A DNA stretch of 64,000 nt from Clostridiales bacterium 1_7_47FAA (GCA_000155435.1 DS990262.1:211071-275070), one strand, 5' to 3'; positions 27,290 through 36,890 are shown, numbered from the stretch's first letter. A program made the numbers and translations. The notes: generated from the sequence alone by a model not told the origin.

Positions 27290-28179
27290 GGTTTCCTCCT
27301 TCCGTGAAGCAGACGGTTCAGGCTATTGACAATGCTGCGTATGAGGAAAGGGATGAACCTTCCGTAAAACAACACCGCAAGGGCCAGTAAAAGCACTCCC
27401 ACGCCCAGGAACATAAGGCCGGTTCCTGATATGAGGAATCCGTTTAACGGGTGCATGAATATATGCACGATTCCATAGGGCACCATGGCAACACCGCTTA
27501 TGAGCATGGCGATGGTCAGGACACCGATGAGTACCAGCGCACCCACCAGGATGCCAATCAGTCCGGCCACAATCCCCAGTGCGCCTCCGCCGATGCCCAG
27601 CAGTGCGGGTACGGCTACGATGATAAGGATGATCCACAGGATTACCTTAAGGGGACCGCTGGTCCTGGGACGGGAGCTGCCGTGGCTTCCCTGTGCGCCG
27701 TGGGGATTATCCTGCCAGCTGCCGTGGCTGTCCTGTGTGCCGTGGGGATTATCCTGCCAGCTGCTGCCCTGTGAGCCGTGGACGTTATCCCGCCAGCTGT
27801 TGCCCTGTGCGCCGTGGACACTATCCTGCCAGCCATCCTGGCGTTCCCTGCCATCCCGGCGTGATTCCTGCCACTCCGGTTCCCTGCCCTCAGGCAGGTC
27901 ATACCGCTTGACAACCTGATAATTGGGATCCCTGAAGCGCTCATCCTTATAGCCGCTTTCCGTAAATTCACCTCCGTCCTCCAGATTTCCTGCGATATCG
28001 GAGCGGATGATGGAGGCAATCCGTTCAGGACTTCCAAGCTCCCGTACCACATCGGCTTCACGGTCCGTCCCGGCTTCATCAAAGTAATCCATGTAATACT
28101 GAAGCGCGTCTTCCTTGTCTTCGTCCTGAATATCCTGTAAGAGATACGCAAGCTCCTTCATAAACTCATCCCTGGTCAT
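27286..28179 (-). CDS. DUF1700-family membrane protein with His/Gly repeat linker
   Basis: N-terminal cytoplasmic DUF1700 domain (MTRDEFMKELAYLLQDI, then YYMDYFDEAG), a hydrophilic linker, and four membrane helices at the C terminus. The linker (about residues 105-165) is made of repeats of the type SWQDNPHGTQGSHG, encoded by a minisatellite at about 27690-27850. DUF1700 proteins are usually next to PadR regulators and DUF4097 proteins, as here. Function is not established; an envelope sensing role is inferred from the neighbours. Confidence 0.85.
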   Translation of the reverse strand: MTRDEFMKELAYLLQDIQDEDKEDALQYYMDYFDEAGTDREADVVRELGSPERIASIIRSDIAGNLEDGGEFTESGYKDERFRDPNYQVVKRYDLPEGREPEWQESRRDGRERQDGWQDSVHGAQGNSWRDNVHGSQGSSWQDNPHGTQDSHGSWQDNPHGAQGSHGSSRPRTSGPLKVILWIILIIVAVPALLGIGGGALGIVAGLIGILVGALVLIGVLTIAMLISGVAMVPYGIVHIFMHPLNGFLISGTGLMFLGVGVLLLALAVLFYGRFIPFLIRSIVNSLNRLLHGRRKP

Positions 28180-28496
28180 AGGTTAGCCTCCTTAAATATC
28201 TGGGATATCTTCTGTGAATAAGTTACCCATTCACCCCGGTACAAATTCAGCTGTACCCTCCCTTTTTCCGTAATCTTATAATATCTGCGGTTCCTGCCGT
28301 CAATGGCCATGTCGTAAACCTCCAGGCAGTCCTCCTTCTGAAGGCGCCGGAGCACGGGATATAGGGTGGATTCGGATATGTCAATGGCGCACCTCACATC
28401 CTGGGTAATCTTGTATCCGTATGTTCCATCCGCATCCTTTGAGACCACAGCAAGTACGATTGCGTCCAAAAGTGCAGATCCTGTGTTGAATATCAT
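28176..28496 (-). CDS. PadR-family transcription regulator
   Basis: A 106-residue winged-helix regulator (from MIFNTGSALLD) with the PadR pattern SALLDAIVLAVVSK, GTYGYKITQDV, ESTLYPVLRRLQKEDCLEVY and RRYYKITEKGR. The start is set at the ATG ending 28496 because GAGGGG stands six bases upstream. PadR proteins repress their own operons and are relieved by stress or ligand. The palindrome over its start of transcription is the likely site. Confidence 0.92.
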   Translation of the reverse strand: MIFNTGSALLDAIVLAVVSKDADGTYGYKITQDVRCAIDISESTLYPVLRRLQKEDCLEVYDMAIDGRNRRYYKITEKGRVQLNLYRGEWVTYSQKISQIFKEANL

Positions 28497-28539
28497 AAGC
28501 ACCCCTCTGTTCTGTTGGTTGAATATTATTTGTCTCGTC

Positions 28540-28595
28540 ATATTATATGTCGTATAATATATTTATACTATACAGCATATAATATTATATGTCAA
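28540..28595 (-). promoter_or_regulatory. PadR operon promoter with palindromic operator
   Basis: On the minus strand TTGACA (28590-28595) and TATAGT (28567-28572) are 17 bases apart, near-consensus. Immediately downstream, ATATTATA and TATAATAT (28540-28547 and 28553-28560) form a perfect inverted repeat around TGTCG, covering the expected start of transcription. PadR self-repression there is inferred. Confidence 0.75.
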
Positions 28596-28895
28596 TAAAA
28601 GAAAATAAAAGATATTCAAAAGATAATGTCATATTTTCTTAAGTCTCTTTATAAACTATTTAGTAACTGGTCAAACTTAGGTCACAAATCCCAGGTATAC
28701 TTTAACCATAAACAAGCAGTCAGAGCTTTTCATATAGATGCACATATATATAAGCCGGTGGGATTGGCAGGAGGCCTTTTCTACCGGCTCAACCTATTTT
28801 CAGGGGGTTTTTGGGCGAACCGTTGAAAATGCATTGAAAATACGTAAGGAATCAGATACAATGGATGAATCAATGTAAATGAAGAAGGTATAAGA
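28596..28895. other. Gene-poor gap before the AEC transporter
   Basis: AT-rich. The only structure I see is a 7-bp inverted repeat, AGCCGGT (28753-28759) and ACCGGCT (28783-28789). A 66-codon open frame from 28626 has no ribosome binding site or recognisable content. No convincing promoter for the AEC gene was found. Confidence 0.5.
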
Positions 28896-29831
28896 ATGAA
28901 TGCAGGAATTATTGCAAAGCAGATGCTGATCCTGTTCCTTATGATGCTGACCGGCTATGCCGCATATAAGAGAGGGATTGTATCCAGGGAAGGCGCCAAG
29001 AGCCTTTCATCTGCAATTATCAACATTTTTAATCCATGCCTGATCATCTCAGGGGTCCTGAACAAGACAATTACATACAGTACGGCCATGGTTACGGAGA
29101 ATCTGGTTCTGGTGGCTGTCTTTTTTGTTGTGCTGATACTGCTCAGCAAAGTATTTGCCAGGATTATGGGGCTTTCCGCAGCTGAGGTCAACTGCTACCG
29201 CCTGATGATGATATTCCCCAACCTGGGATTCATGGGGATTCCGCTGGTACGCAGCCTTTACGGTGAGGAGGCAGTCATCTTTGTGGCATTCTATATTGTG
29301 GGATATAACCTGCTGGTCTATTCCTACGGCATCCTCCTGGCCATGGGGAATGCCCCGGCAGCTGACGGTCAGAAGCGGGAGCTGCCATGGAAAAAGGTGT
29401 TTAACATAGGGACAGGTGCCTGTGCCATCGCCATCCTTATCTTTGCATTCCATATCCGTGTGCCGGAGGTGATGGGAACATTCGTGGACAGCGTGGGCAA
29501 TGCCGCAGTACCGCTGTCCATGATGACCGTGGGAATCATGGTGGCCCAGTCCGATCTTCGGGAACTGGTGACGGATAAAAAGCAGCTGGTGCTTTCCGCC
29601 ATCCGCCTGCTGGTCATTCCCGCCCTCTGTATCCCCCTGATGAAGATGATTCCCGTGGACCCGGTGTCCTACGGCATATTCATCCTTCTCATGGCCATGC
29701 CCGTGGGCAGCGTGGTGATGATGGTGGAAAAGGAGTATGGGACAACGGACGGGAGCATTTCCGCGAAGAGCATTGCGCTTACCTCGGTGCTGTCGGTGGT
29801 GACGATTCCGTTGGTGACGTATCTGGCGTAG
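28896..29831 (+). CDS. AEC-family transporter
   Basis: A 311-residue membrane protein with ten hydrophobic spans, of the auxin efflux carrier family, which exports or exchanges organic acids in bacteria. Typical blocks are NPCLIISGVL near residue 46, FPNLGFMGIPLVRSLYG near 106 and ALCIPLMKMI near 242. The substrate is unknown. Its 3' end overlaps the convergent response regulator by 53 bases. Confidence 0.88.
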   Translation: MNAGIIAKQMLILFLMMLTGYAAYKRGIVSREGAKSLSSAIINIFNPCLIISGVLNKTITYSTAMVTENLVLVAVFFVVLILLSKVFARIMGLSAAEVNCYRLMMIFPNLGFMGIPLVRSLYGEEAVIFVAFYIVGYNLLVYSYGILLAMGNAPAADGQKRELPWKKVFNIGTGACAIAILIFAFHIRVPEVMGTFVDSVGNAAVPLSMMTVGIMVAQSDLRELVTDKKQLVLSAIRLLVIPALCIPLMKMIPVDPVSYGIFILLMAMPVGSVVMMVEKEYGTTDGSISAKSIALTSVLSVVTIPLVTYLA

Positions 29832-31326
29832 GCGGGACCTTGTTCAGGTTCCTGTATTCCAGGGGCGACATCCCCGTGTTCTTCCTGAACAGCTGGCAGA
29901 AGTAGGTGGAATTCAGGTATCCGGACTGTTCTGCTATCTGGGCGATCTTCAGGTTCGTACCAACCAGGTTCACCTTGGCAAGTTCCATCCGTTTCCGGAT
30001 GATATGGTTGATGACGGTTGTCTTGCAGTTATTGGAAAAAAGGGTAGAGAAATAAGCTGCGTTTAAGTGTACATGCTTTGCAATATCCGCCACGGACAGG
30101 TTGGGGTTGGACAGGTTGGCTTCTATATATTCCATGGCAGCGTGCAGGATGACGGAGGTGTTGGACTGGGATTCCTTATTCAGATGCTTAATACAGTTTT
30201 CAAGGAAGCCGCACAGCAGGTCCTTAATCTCGGGAATCTCATGGCTCATATAAATCTTCACCGCATAGGAGGCGGCCTGGACCTTGAATTCATCGGTGTG
30301 TATGTGGTTTGACAGTTTGTAAATCAGATGATTGGCAAAATCCTTGATACTGTACATATTCATCTGTCCTTTTGCCAGGAAGGCGTCCAAAAGCGTGGTA
30401 GAGCCATGGATGTCTTTGTAAAGGACTGCGGAAGTCATTTCCTTAATCTGGTCGTCAAACAGCGCATAATTAGCATTATATTCCTGACCGGCATAATATA
30501 TCCTGTTGTCAGAAACAATATAGCGCAGGTTCATGGTGTCAGATGCCTCGTTCAGGCCTTCCAGGATTCCCATCAGTCCATGGTGTGGTGTGCTTACCGC
30601 CACGCAGTATCCGGTGTACCCGGACAGGTAGTGTTCAAGGTCTTTATGCAGGCGTTCCGTATAATTGGATAGTTTTTCAATGTCCTCATGACATAAAAGG
30701 AAGACATGCTGGAAGTTCACATTAGGGAAAAAGAACTCTCCGGGATGTTTTTTGATTGCCTGGAAATAAATTTCCGCATCCAGCATGTATTGGGAACCGT
30801 TCAGGGACATAAGCGCGGCGGTATAGTATTGATTCTCCAAACTGTCAATCAGGTCCGTATGACCGAGAAAACGGTCCGACGGATATTCACCCCTGAGGAC
30901 ACTGTTGAGGATGGATTTTTCCGTGATGATCAGTTCCTTCAGCTTCCGTTTATCCGTAATGCTGGCAGCCGCCTTTTTTACCACGGTCAGAAGTTCATCC
31001 GGGTTCAGGGGTTTCAGCACATAGCCATAGGCTCCATAATCCATGGCTGTCTTCACATAGTCAAATTCTTCGAATCCGCTAATGACAATCACGCATATAT
31101 GGGGATAGGATTCCTGGATTTTCTTTAATAAATCCAGGCCGTCCATAATGGGCATCCGCACATCCGTGATGACAATATCCGGCAGGTATTGTTCCAGGGC
31201 CTCGAATGCCTCCTTTCCGTTTTTGCAGCTGGCTACCACGGAAAAGCCGTTTTCTTCCCATGGAAGTGCATTTATGATACAGCGCCGTGTAAATGGCTCG
31301 TCGTCAGCAATGAGTATTTTAAACAA
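29779..31326 (-). CDS. YesN-type AraC response regulator
   Basis: A receiver domain with Asp8-Asp9 and the phosphorylated Asp55 in VITDVRMPIMDG, a long middle region, and a C-terminal AraC double helix-turn-helix (SVADIAKHVHLNAAYFSTLF and KIAQIAEQSGYLNSTYFCQLFRKNTGMSPLEYR). The start is a TTG (31324-31326) eight bases after AGGAGGG and inside the last codons of the kinase gene, so the pair is translationally coupled. About 515 residues. It probably controls the divergent sugar ABC operon, the usual arrangement for this family. Confidence 0.92.
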   Translation of the reverse strand: MFKILIADDEPFTRRCIINALPWEENGFSVVASCKNGKEAFEALEQYLPDIVITDVRMPIMDGLDLLKKIQESYPHICVIVISGFEEFDYVKTAMDYGAYGYVLKPLNPDELLTVVKKAAASITDKRKLKELIITEKSILNSVLRGEYPSDRFLGHTDLIDSLENQYYTAALMSLNGSQYMLDAEIYFQAIKKHPGEFFFPNVNFQHVFLLCHEDIEKLSNYTERLHKDLEHYLSGYTGYCVAVSTPHHGLMGILEGLNEASDTMNLRYIVSDNRIYYAGQEYNANYALFDDQIKEMTSAVLYKDIHGSTTLLDAFLAKGQMNMYSIKDFANHLIYKLSNHIHTDEFKVQAASYAVKIYMSHEIPEIKDLLCGFLENCIKHLNKESQSNTSVILHAAMEYIEANLSNPNLSVADIAKHVHLNAAYFSTLFSNNCKTTVINHIIRKRMELAKVNLVGTNLKIAQIAEQSGYLNSTYFCQLFRKNTGMSPLEYRNLNKVPPTPDTSPTESSPPTAPR

Positions 31327-33034
31327 TGACAGTTCCCTCCTTGTCAAGCAGTGGTATTTTTATTGTAACCAGGGTGTATTGGCGGCAGCAGCTTTCTATG
31401 GTGATTCCGTATTCATTTCCGTTGGAGAGCTTTATCCTTCTGTTTATGTTGAAGATGCCGTATCCCAGGCCCTGGTCCTTTTCCGGATGCTTATTAATAT
31501 CACACAGGAAAGCATTCAGTTCATCTACTTTTTCTTTTGGGATCCCAATCCCGTCATCCTTTATGCGTATAGTGACATGATTCCCGTCCCTGACCGCAGT
31601 TACAAAGATATTCCCGCTCTGTGAAGGCGTCTGCAGGATACCGTGCTGGATGGAATTCTCCACAACCGGCTGAAGTATCAGTTTAGAGCAGTAATAAGAC
31701 AATATCCCGGGGTCATCGATTTCTATGGAATAGTTAATACCCTGGTCATAGCGCACCCTCATGATTTCCAGATAAATCCTCATATGTTCAAATTCATCCT
31801 TAAGGCTGATAAGCGTCTTACCTCGGTTTAGGGACAGACGGAAAAATGTGGAGAAATCCATTAAAGTATTAAGGGCGGATTCAGAATCCTTCATCCGTAT
31901 CTGCCATGCAATGATATCCAGGGTATTGTATAAAAAATGGGGATTGATCTGGGCCTGGAGGGCGGCGTACTGCGCCTTGCGTATCTCCTTTTCCTCCTGC
32001 TTGGAATTCTCTATGAGCATATTGATACGCTGGAGCATGGTGTTATAACCGGAGTAAAGGGTAAGGATATCGGATATCTCGGTGTTGGTCTCCATGGGTT
32101 TATCAAGGGTATTCATTTTAATGTGGGCCATATTGGTGGCAAGTATTGATATGGGGTAGGAAATTTTGTTATAGATTCCCCGGGAAGTCAATACGAATGT
32201 GACAATGATGATGAGAAGCATCGCAATGAATATACATACCAGCTCAGGCGGGAATGACAGGTTCAGGTTGGATGGCCGTGTGTAAACCTCCAGCTGCCAT
32301 CCGTTGCTTAAAGGCTGGCTGTAACTGCCTGTCCCTGCCAGTGCCTCGTCTCCCAGGCGCCAGATGGGGGTTCCGTCCTGGGTAATCCTGAAATAGGCGG
32401 GCTGTGAGGATACGTAATTCAGGGCATTGTTAAGGGCGGTCTGGTTCAGTTCAATTGCAATGATTCCGTTCACCTGGTTGGTGCTGATGTTGACCAGGGG
32501 CATGGTTACCACATAGAGGTCTGTTTCCAGCCGCCGGAATATGTTTGATTTAGGAAGGTGCCACCATGTGACGGGGCCTTTGCGTGCTGTCTGGTAAAAT
32601 GGATTATCTACGATATCATGTTCCAATAATGTAAAATTACCGGACTTAAACTTCCTGCCGTCATCTAACAGGATGGCCAGGGGAAGCTCCTCCTCGGCAT
32701 AAGACTGTACTAAAAAAGATGTTTTACAGTTGATATCCACTTTCTCTTTGTAGAATTCCGTAGTCTCCCGTTCAATATCAGTCCTCAGCATGGTCTGGAT
32801 GTCATAATTTTTCGCAATGGAAGTGCAAAGGGATTCACAGGACAGCAGCAGGTTATCCAGTGATTCGCGGTAGTACAGGGACATCCGGGTTACTTCCATG
32901 TCATTGAGGTAGTCTATCTGGGTCTTGTATATGTAGCTTAAAAATGTTGTGATGAACAGGACATACACCATGAATATGATTATCAGATAGCGGAACAGGG
33001 TTTGGTTGATGGAATGCGCATTTTTTATTTTCAT
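31319..33034 (-). CDS. YesM-type sensor histidine kinase
   Basis: Membrane sensor of 571 residues: one helix near 15-35, an extracellular Cache-like region to about 270, a second helix near 275-298, a HAMP-like linker, and the histidine kinase domain. The phosphorylated residue is His366 in QINPHFLYNTLD, and the ATP-binding block IKDDGIGIP lies near 510. It probably senses the sugar or binding protein handled by the divergent ABC operon. Confidence 0.92.
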   Translation of the reverse strand: MKIKNAHSINQTLFRYLIIIFMVYVLFITTFLSYIYKTQIDYLNDMEVTRMSLYYRESLDNLLLSCESLCTSIAKNYDIQTMLRTDIERETTEFYKEKVDINCKTSFLVQSYAEEELPLAILLDDGRKFKSGNFTLLEHDIVDNPFYQTARKGPVTWWHLPKSNIFRRLETDLYVVTMPLVNISTNQVNGIIAIELNQTALNNALNYVSSQPAYFRITQDGTPIWRLGDEALAGTGSYSQPLSNGWQLEVYTRPSNLNLSFPPELVCIFIAMLLIIIVTFVLTSRGIYNKISYPISILATNMAHIKMNTLDKPMETNTEISDILTLYSGYNTMLQRINMLIENSKQEEKEIRKAQYAALQAQINPHFLYNTLDIIAWQIRMKDSESALNTLMDFSTFFRLSLNRGKTLISLKDEFEHMRIYLEIMRVRYDQGINYSIEIDDPGILSYYCSKLILQPVVENSIQHGILQTPSQSGNIFVTAVRDGNHVTIRIKDDGIGIPKEKVDELNAFLCDINKHPEKDQGLGYGIFNINRRIKLSNGNEYGITIESCCRQYTLVTIKIPLLDKEGTVIV

Positions 33035-33137
33035 GTAGATATTTCCTCTTTTAAATGTAGAAATATATGATACGAGTTCAGGGCTATTATACCAAATGTC
33101 AATAAAATTTCCATATAATCTAAAAAATAATACATAA

Positions 33138-33165
33138 TTGCCAAAAAAACTTTATTTATTATAAT
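33138..33165 (+). promoter_or_regulatory. Promoter of the sugar ABC operon
   Basis: TTGCCA (33138-33143) and TATAAT (33160-33165), 16 bases apart, in the divergent gap between the kinase gene and the binding-protein gene. Activation by the response regulator is inferred. Confidence 0.6.
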
Positions 33166-33240
33166 CAAAAACTCCTGTAATATATGGTTATCAAGCAAAA
33201 CAAGCAACACAGTAAAAAACAACAGGAGGTAAGGTAAGTT

Positions 33241-34308
33241 ATGTTAAAAAAGTTATGGGGTACAATGCTTGCAGTGACACTGGTGTCCACATCCCTGATG
33301 GGATGCTCCACTGAAACCGCAAAACCTGCGGCAACAGAAGCAGCAGCCCAGGCGTCTGAGGAGAAGACGGCTGCACCGGCAGCTGAAACACCGGCTGGGG
33401 AGACCGGGGCAAAGGCATCGGAGGACGGAGGGGAAAAGAAGCTGAAAATCGGTTTTTCTGAATCCACCTACTCGGGGGCATGGAGGGTTGCAGAGGTTGA
33501 GGATGTTACAAAATATGCGGAAATGAACGGATATGAGTTAATCATGACCAATGCGGATTCCAACATTGAGAAGCAGATTGGGGACGTGGAGGACCTGATT
33601 GCACAAAAATGTGACCTGATTGTAATCGTTCCCGTGGATGCCAATGCGGTGGCGCCTGCCTTTGAGGCATGTAAGAGCGCCGGCATCCCGGTAATTGATA
33701 TGGATACCCAGTATCTGGACGGAAAGTGGAAAGAGGACTTCATCACAACCATCCGTTCCGACCAGTACCAGCAGGGACAGGGCTGCGCCGAGTGGACGGT
33801 GGGCCATGTGGGGGACAAGGACACCACGGTATTGGAAATCACAGGTAATCCGGGACAGTCCGATGCACAGAACCGTTCCAGGGGCTTTAATGAATATGTG
33901 GCTGACCACAGCAACATTAAGGTAATCCAGCAGAACGGGGAGTGGTCCAGGGCAACAGCCCAGGAGGTTGTACAGAATGTTGCCCAGTCAGGACAGAAAT
34001 TCGATGTGATTTACTGTCATTCAGATGAGATGGCGCTGGGAGCGCTTCTGGGATTAAAGCAGGCAGGACTTAAACCCAACGAGGATGTATGGATTGTGGC
34101 GGTTGACGGACAGAAAGAGGCTCTGGACGCCATTAAGGCAGATGAAATCGGCGCCATCATCACATGTACCCCTAAGGGCGGGGACGTCCTCTTTGACTGT
34201 ATCAACAAGTACTTTGCAGGCGATGAGCTGGAGGAAGAATACTTTGTCCATCAGTCTACAATCACCACCGAAAATGTGGACGAGTTGTATGAAGTAGAAG
34301 GATTCTAA
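33241..34308 (+). CDS. Sugar ABC transporter substrate-binding lipoprotein
   Basis: A periplasmic-binding-protein type 1 of the ribose/galactose class, 355 residues. The lipobox SLMGC places the lipidated Cys at residue 22, followed by an Ala/Glu-rich linker and the binding domain from GFSESTYSGAWRVAE. Features of the family include VVPVDANAVAPAFEACKSAGIPV near 125-147 and VDGQKEALDAI near 284. AGGAGG precedes ATG 33241. Substrate unknown; the operon suggests a pentulose or sugar acid. Confidence 0.92.
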   Translation: MLKKLWGTMLAVTLVSTSLMGCSTETAKPAATEAAAQASEEKTAAPAAETPAGETGAKASEDGGEKKLKIGFSESTYSGAWRVAEVEDVTKYAEMNGYELIMTNADSNIEKQIGDVEDLIAQKCDLIVIVPVDANAVAPAFEACKSAGIPVIDMDTQYLDGKWKEDFITTIRSDQYQQGQGCAEWTVGHVGDKDTTVLEITGNPGQSDAQNRSRGFNEYVADHSNIKVIQQNGEWSRATAQEVVQNVAQSGQKFDVIYCHSDEMALGALLGLKQAGLKPNEDVWIVAVDGQKEALDAIKADEIGAIITCTPKGGDVLFDCINKYFAGDELEEEYFVHQSTITTENVDELYEVEGF

Positions 34309-34331
34309 AAACAGTATGGTCTGATTCATAT

Positions 34332-34381
34332 GGGAACTGCCGGAAACAGTTTTGACAACAGGGATTGTGAAGGTAGTTCCC
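34332..34381 (+). terminator. Intergenic stem-loop after the binding protein
   Basis: GGGAACTGCC (34332-34341) pairs with GGTAGTTCCC (34372-34381) across a 30-base loop. There is no long T-run, so it may stabilise or partly attenuate the transcript and raise binding-protein yield over the membrane parts. Confidence 0.5.
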
Positions 34382-34411
34382 TTATTCTGTCTAAAAGGAA
34401 GAGGTGGATTT

Positions 34412-35920
34412 GTGGAAAAGGAATTTCTTTTGGAAATGAAGAATATAAAAAAGTCCTTTGCAGGCGTGAATGCGCTGAAGGGGGTTAACTTTAACGTAAG
34501 GAAGGGCGAAATCCATGCGCTGATGGGAGAAAACGGGGCAGGGAAGTCCACGCTGATTAAGATACTGACCGGTGTCTATCAGGCGGACGAAGGCGAAATC
34601 CGTATGGATGGACAGCAGGTACATATAACGGATGTGCAGAAGGCGCAGAAGGCCGGTATCAGCCCGGTCTATCAGGAGCTAAACATGATTCCGTACCTGA
34701 GCGTGGCTGAGAATATTTTCTTAGGGCAGTATCCGAGGAATAAATCCGGAAATATTGAATGGGATAAGATGTATGCCGCGGCTGAAAAGATACTGGGGGA
34801 TCTGGACCTGGATATTGATGTAAGGGAACAGTTAAATGGATTCGGCACAGCGACCCAGCAGATGATTTCCATTGCCAGGGCGGCAAGCAGGGAATGCAGG
34901 CTTCTGGTGCTGGACGAGCCGACTTCTTCCCTGGATGGCAATGAGGTGTCCCAGCTGTTTAAGATTGTGAACAAGCTGAAGGAGAAGGGGGTATCCGTTA
35001 TTTTCATTACCCACCGGCTGGACGAGGTCTTTGAACTGACTGAGAGCATTACCATCTTAAAGGACGGGGAATATGTGGGCACATTTCCTACCGCAGACAT
35101 GACAAAGGAAGAGCTTGTCACCAGGATGGTGGGCAGGAAGGTTGTGGAAGGAAGCAGGACCAGGGCGGTCCGGGAGATGAAAGGGGACTATTTTATTGAG
35201 GCTTCACATCTTGCCAAATTCCCCAAGGTCAGGGACGTATCCTTTGGCATCAAACCTGGGGAAATCCTGGGGATAGCAGGTTTATTAGGTTCGGGAAGGA
35301 CCGAGACAGCCCAGCTTCTGTTCGGCTTTAGCCGGATGGATGCAGGAACCATCAAGATAAATGGAAAAGACACAGTAATCGCATCGCCCAAGGATGCCAT
35401 AAGTAAGGGGATGGCATTCTGTACGGAAAACAGAAGGGAAGAGGGAATCATTCCCTACATGTCTGTGAAGAACAATATCGTAGTATCATCCATGAAAAAA
35501 ATATCCCGAGGGATTGTGATAAATAGGAAGCTGCAGAACAAGGTGGTGGGCAGTTATATCAGTGCATTGAAGATTAAGACGCCCAATGACAGGCAGAGGA
35601 TACGCTTCCTGTCAGGAGGGAACCAGCAGAAGGTAATACTTGCCAGGTGGATGGCCACGGATCCGAAACTGATCATACTGGACGAACCGACAAGGGGAAT
35701 TGATGTGGGGGCCAAGCAGGAGGTTGAGAAGCTGGTGCTGGACTTTGCGGCACAGGGGATCAGCGTGATTTATATTTCCTCCGAACTGTCCGAGCTGGTG
35801 CGCAACTGCGACCGGATCATCGTCCTCAGGGACGGACGGAATGTGGGTGAGCTTTCGGGGGATGAGATTAAGGAGCAGAGCATCATGGCAATGATAGCGG
35901 CTGAAAGTGAGGAGGGTTAA
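34412..35920 (+). CDS. Sugar ABC transporter ATP-binding protein
   Basis: A double nucleotide-binding-domain ATPase of the RbsA/XylG type, 502 residues. First Walker A GENGAGKST near 34-42 and Walker B LLVLDEPTSSLD near 160; the second half has GLLGSGRTETAQ, LSGGNQQKVILARW and LIILDEPTRGIDVGA. The start is a GTG at 34412 seven bases after GAGG; an in-frame start at 34352 falls in the stem-loop and has no site. It powers the two permeases that follow. Confidence 0.94.
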   Translation: MEKEFLLEMKNIKKSFAGVNALKGVNFNVRKGEIHALMGENGAGKSTLIKILTGVYQADEGEIRMDGQQVHITDVQKAQKAGISPVYQELNMIPYLSVAENIFLGQYPRNKSGNIEWDKMYAAAEKILGDLDLDIDVREQLNGFGTATQQMISIARAASRECRLLVLDEPTSSLDGNEVSQLFKIVNKLKEKGVSVIFITHRLDEVFELTESITILKDGEYVGTFPTADMTKEELVTRMVGRKVVEGSRTRAVREMKGDYFIEASHLAKFPKVRDVSFGIKPGEILGIAGLLGSGRTETAQLLFGFSRMDAGTIKINGKDTVIASPKDAISKGMAFCTENRREEGIIPYMSVKNNIVVSSMKKISRGIVINRKLQNKVVGSYISALKIKTPNDRQRIRFLSGGNQQKVILARWMATDPKLIILDEPTRGIDVGAKQEVEKLVLDFAAQGISVIYISSELSELVRNCDRIIVLRDGRNVGELSGDEIKEQSIMAMIAAESEEG

Positions 35921-35922
35921 AC

Positions 35923-36879
35923 ATGGCGGTAAAAAACAACAAGCTTTCCCTGGGGGAGGTACTCCAGAAGTATGGGGCGGTCATATTCTTCTTCCTGCTG
36001 TTTGGCTTCAACTGCTTTTATACCAATAACTTTTTTAGTATACAGACAGTCTGGAACCTGTTTATCCAGTCCATGCCGGTCATACTGATTGCCATGGGAC
36101 TTACCCTTGTCATTGCCACGGGTAATATTGATATTTCCGTTGGTTCCGGCATGGCCCTTGGTTCTGTTATCTTTTCCTTTATCGTGAAGTCAGGAGGAAA
36201 TCCGGTGGCTGCCCTGGCCGGGGCTGCTGTGGTGGGAATGGCTGCAGGGGCCTTCTGCGGCGTCATGGTTGCCAGGTTTGGGGTGGAGTCCATGATAACA
36301 ACCATGGCCATGATGTATATTTTAAGGGGAATTGCCAAGGTGGCATCCGGCGGCACTCCTATCAGCTATAACAATTCATCGGTCTCAGCCCTATCTTATT
36401 ACCGGGTAGGCGGTGTGGTGCCAATCCATGTGGTTTGCGTGGCCGTGCTCCTAGCTGTCATCCTGTTCGTCATAGAGAAGACTTCCTTTGGCGTGTATCT
36501 GGAGGCCACGGGGGATAACCGGACAGCTGCCAGGATATCGGGAATCAATGTGGTTGCGGTTATTTTGATTACATATGTGGTCAGCGGCATGCTGGCGACC
36601 CTTGCGGGTATTGAACAGTGCATCATGGTTTCCAGCGCGGACGGTTCCAGCCTGGGGCTGAGCTATGAGTTTGACGCAATCGCATCCACGGTCGTGGGGG
36701 GAACGCCCATGAGGGGAGGAAAGCCCAATATCATAGGAACCCTGTGCGGCGCCTTGCTGCTGCAGCTGATAGTGATCATGGTCAACATGAATAACATATA
36801 TTATGCAATTTCCCTTGTTATCAAAGCGCTGCTGATTTTCGGGGCGGTTTATCTGCAGCGTGTTGCAACAAAGAAATAG
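35923..36879 (+). CDS. Sugar ABC transporter permease 1
   Basis: An RbsC-type permease of 318 residues with eight to ten membrane spans. Signatures: GLTLVIATGNIDISVGSGMALG near 60-81 and ASTVVGGTPMRGGKPNIIGTLCGALLLQ near 249. GAGGAGG stands before ATG 35923. Works with the permease encoded next and the ATPase above. Confidence 0.93.
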   Translation: MAVKNNKLSLGEVLQKYGAVIFFFLLFGFNCFYTNNFFSIQTVWNLFIQSMPVILIAMGLTLVIATGNIDISVGSGMALGSVIFSFIVKSGGNPVAALAGAAVVGMAAGAFCGVMVARFGVESMITTMAMMYILRGIAKVASGGTPISYNNSSVSALSYYRVGGVVPIHVVCVAVLLAVILFVIEKTSFGVYLEATGDNRTAARISGINVVAVILITYVVSGMLATLAGIEQCIMVSSADGSSLGLSYEFDAIASTVVGGTPMRGGKPNIIGTLCGALLLQLIVIMVNMNNIYYAISLVIKALLIFGAVYLQRVATKK

Positions 36880-36890
36880 AGGTGGCGGCT

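Noticed and set aside
28626-28826. 66-codon frame before the AEC transporter
   Set aside because: No ribosome binding site and no recognisable features.
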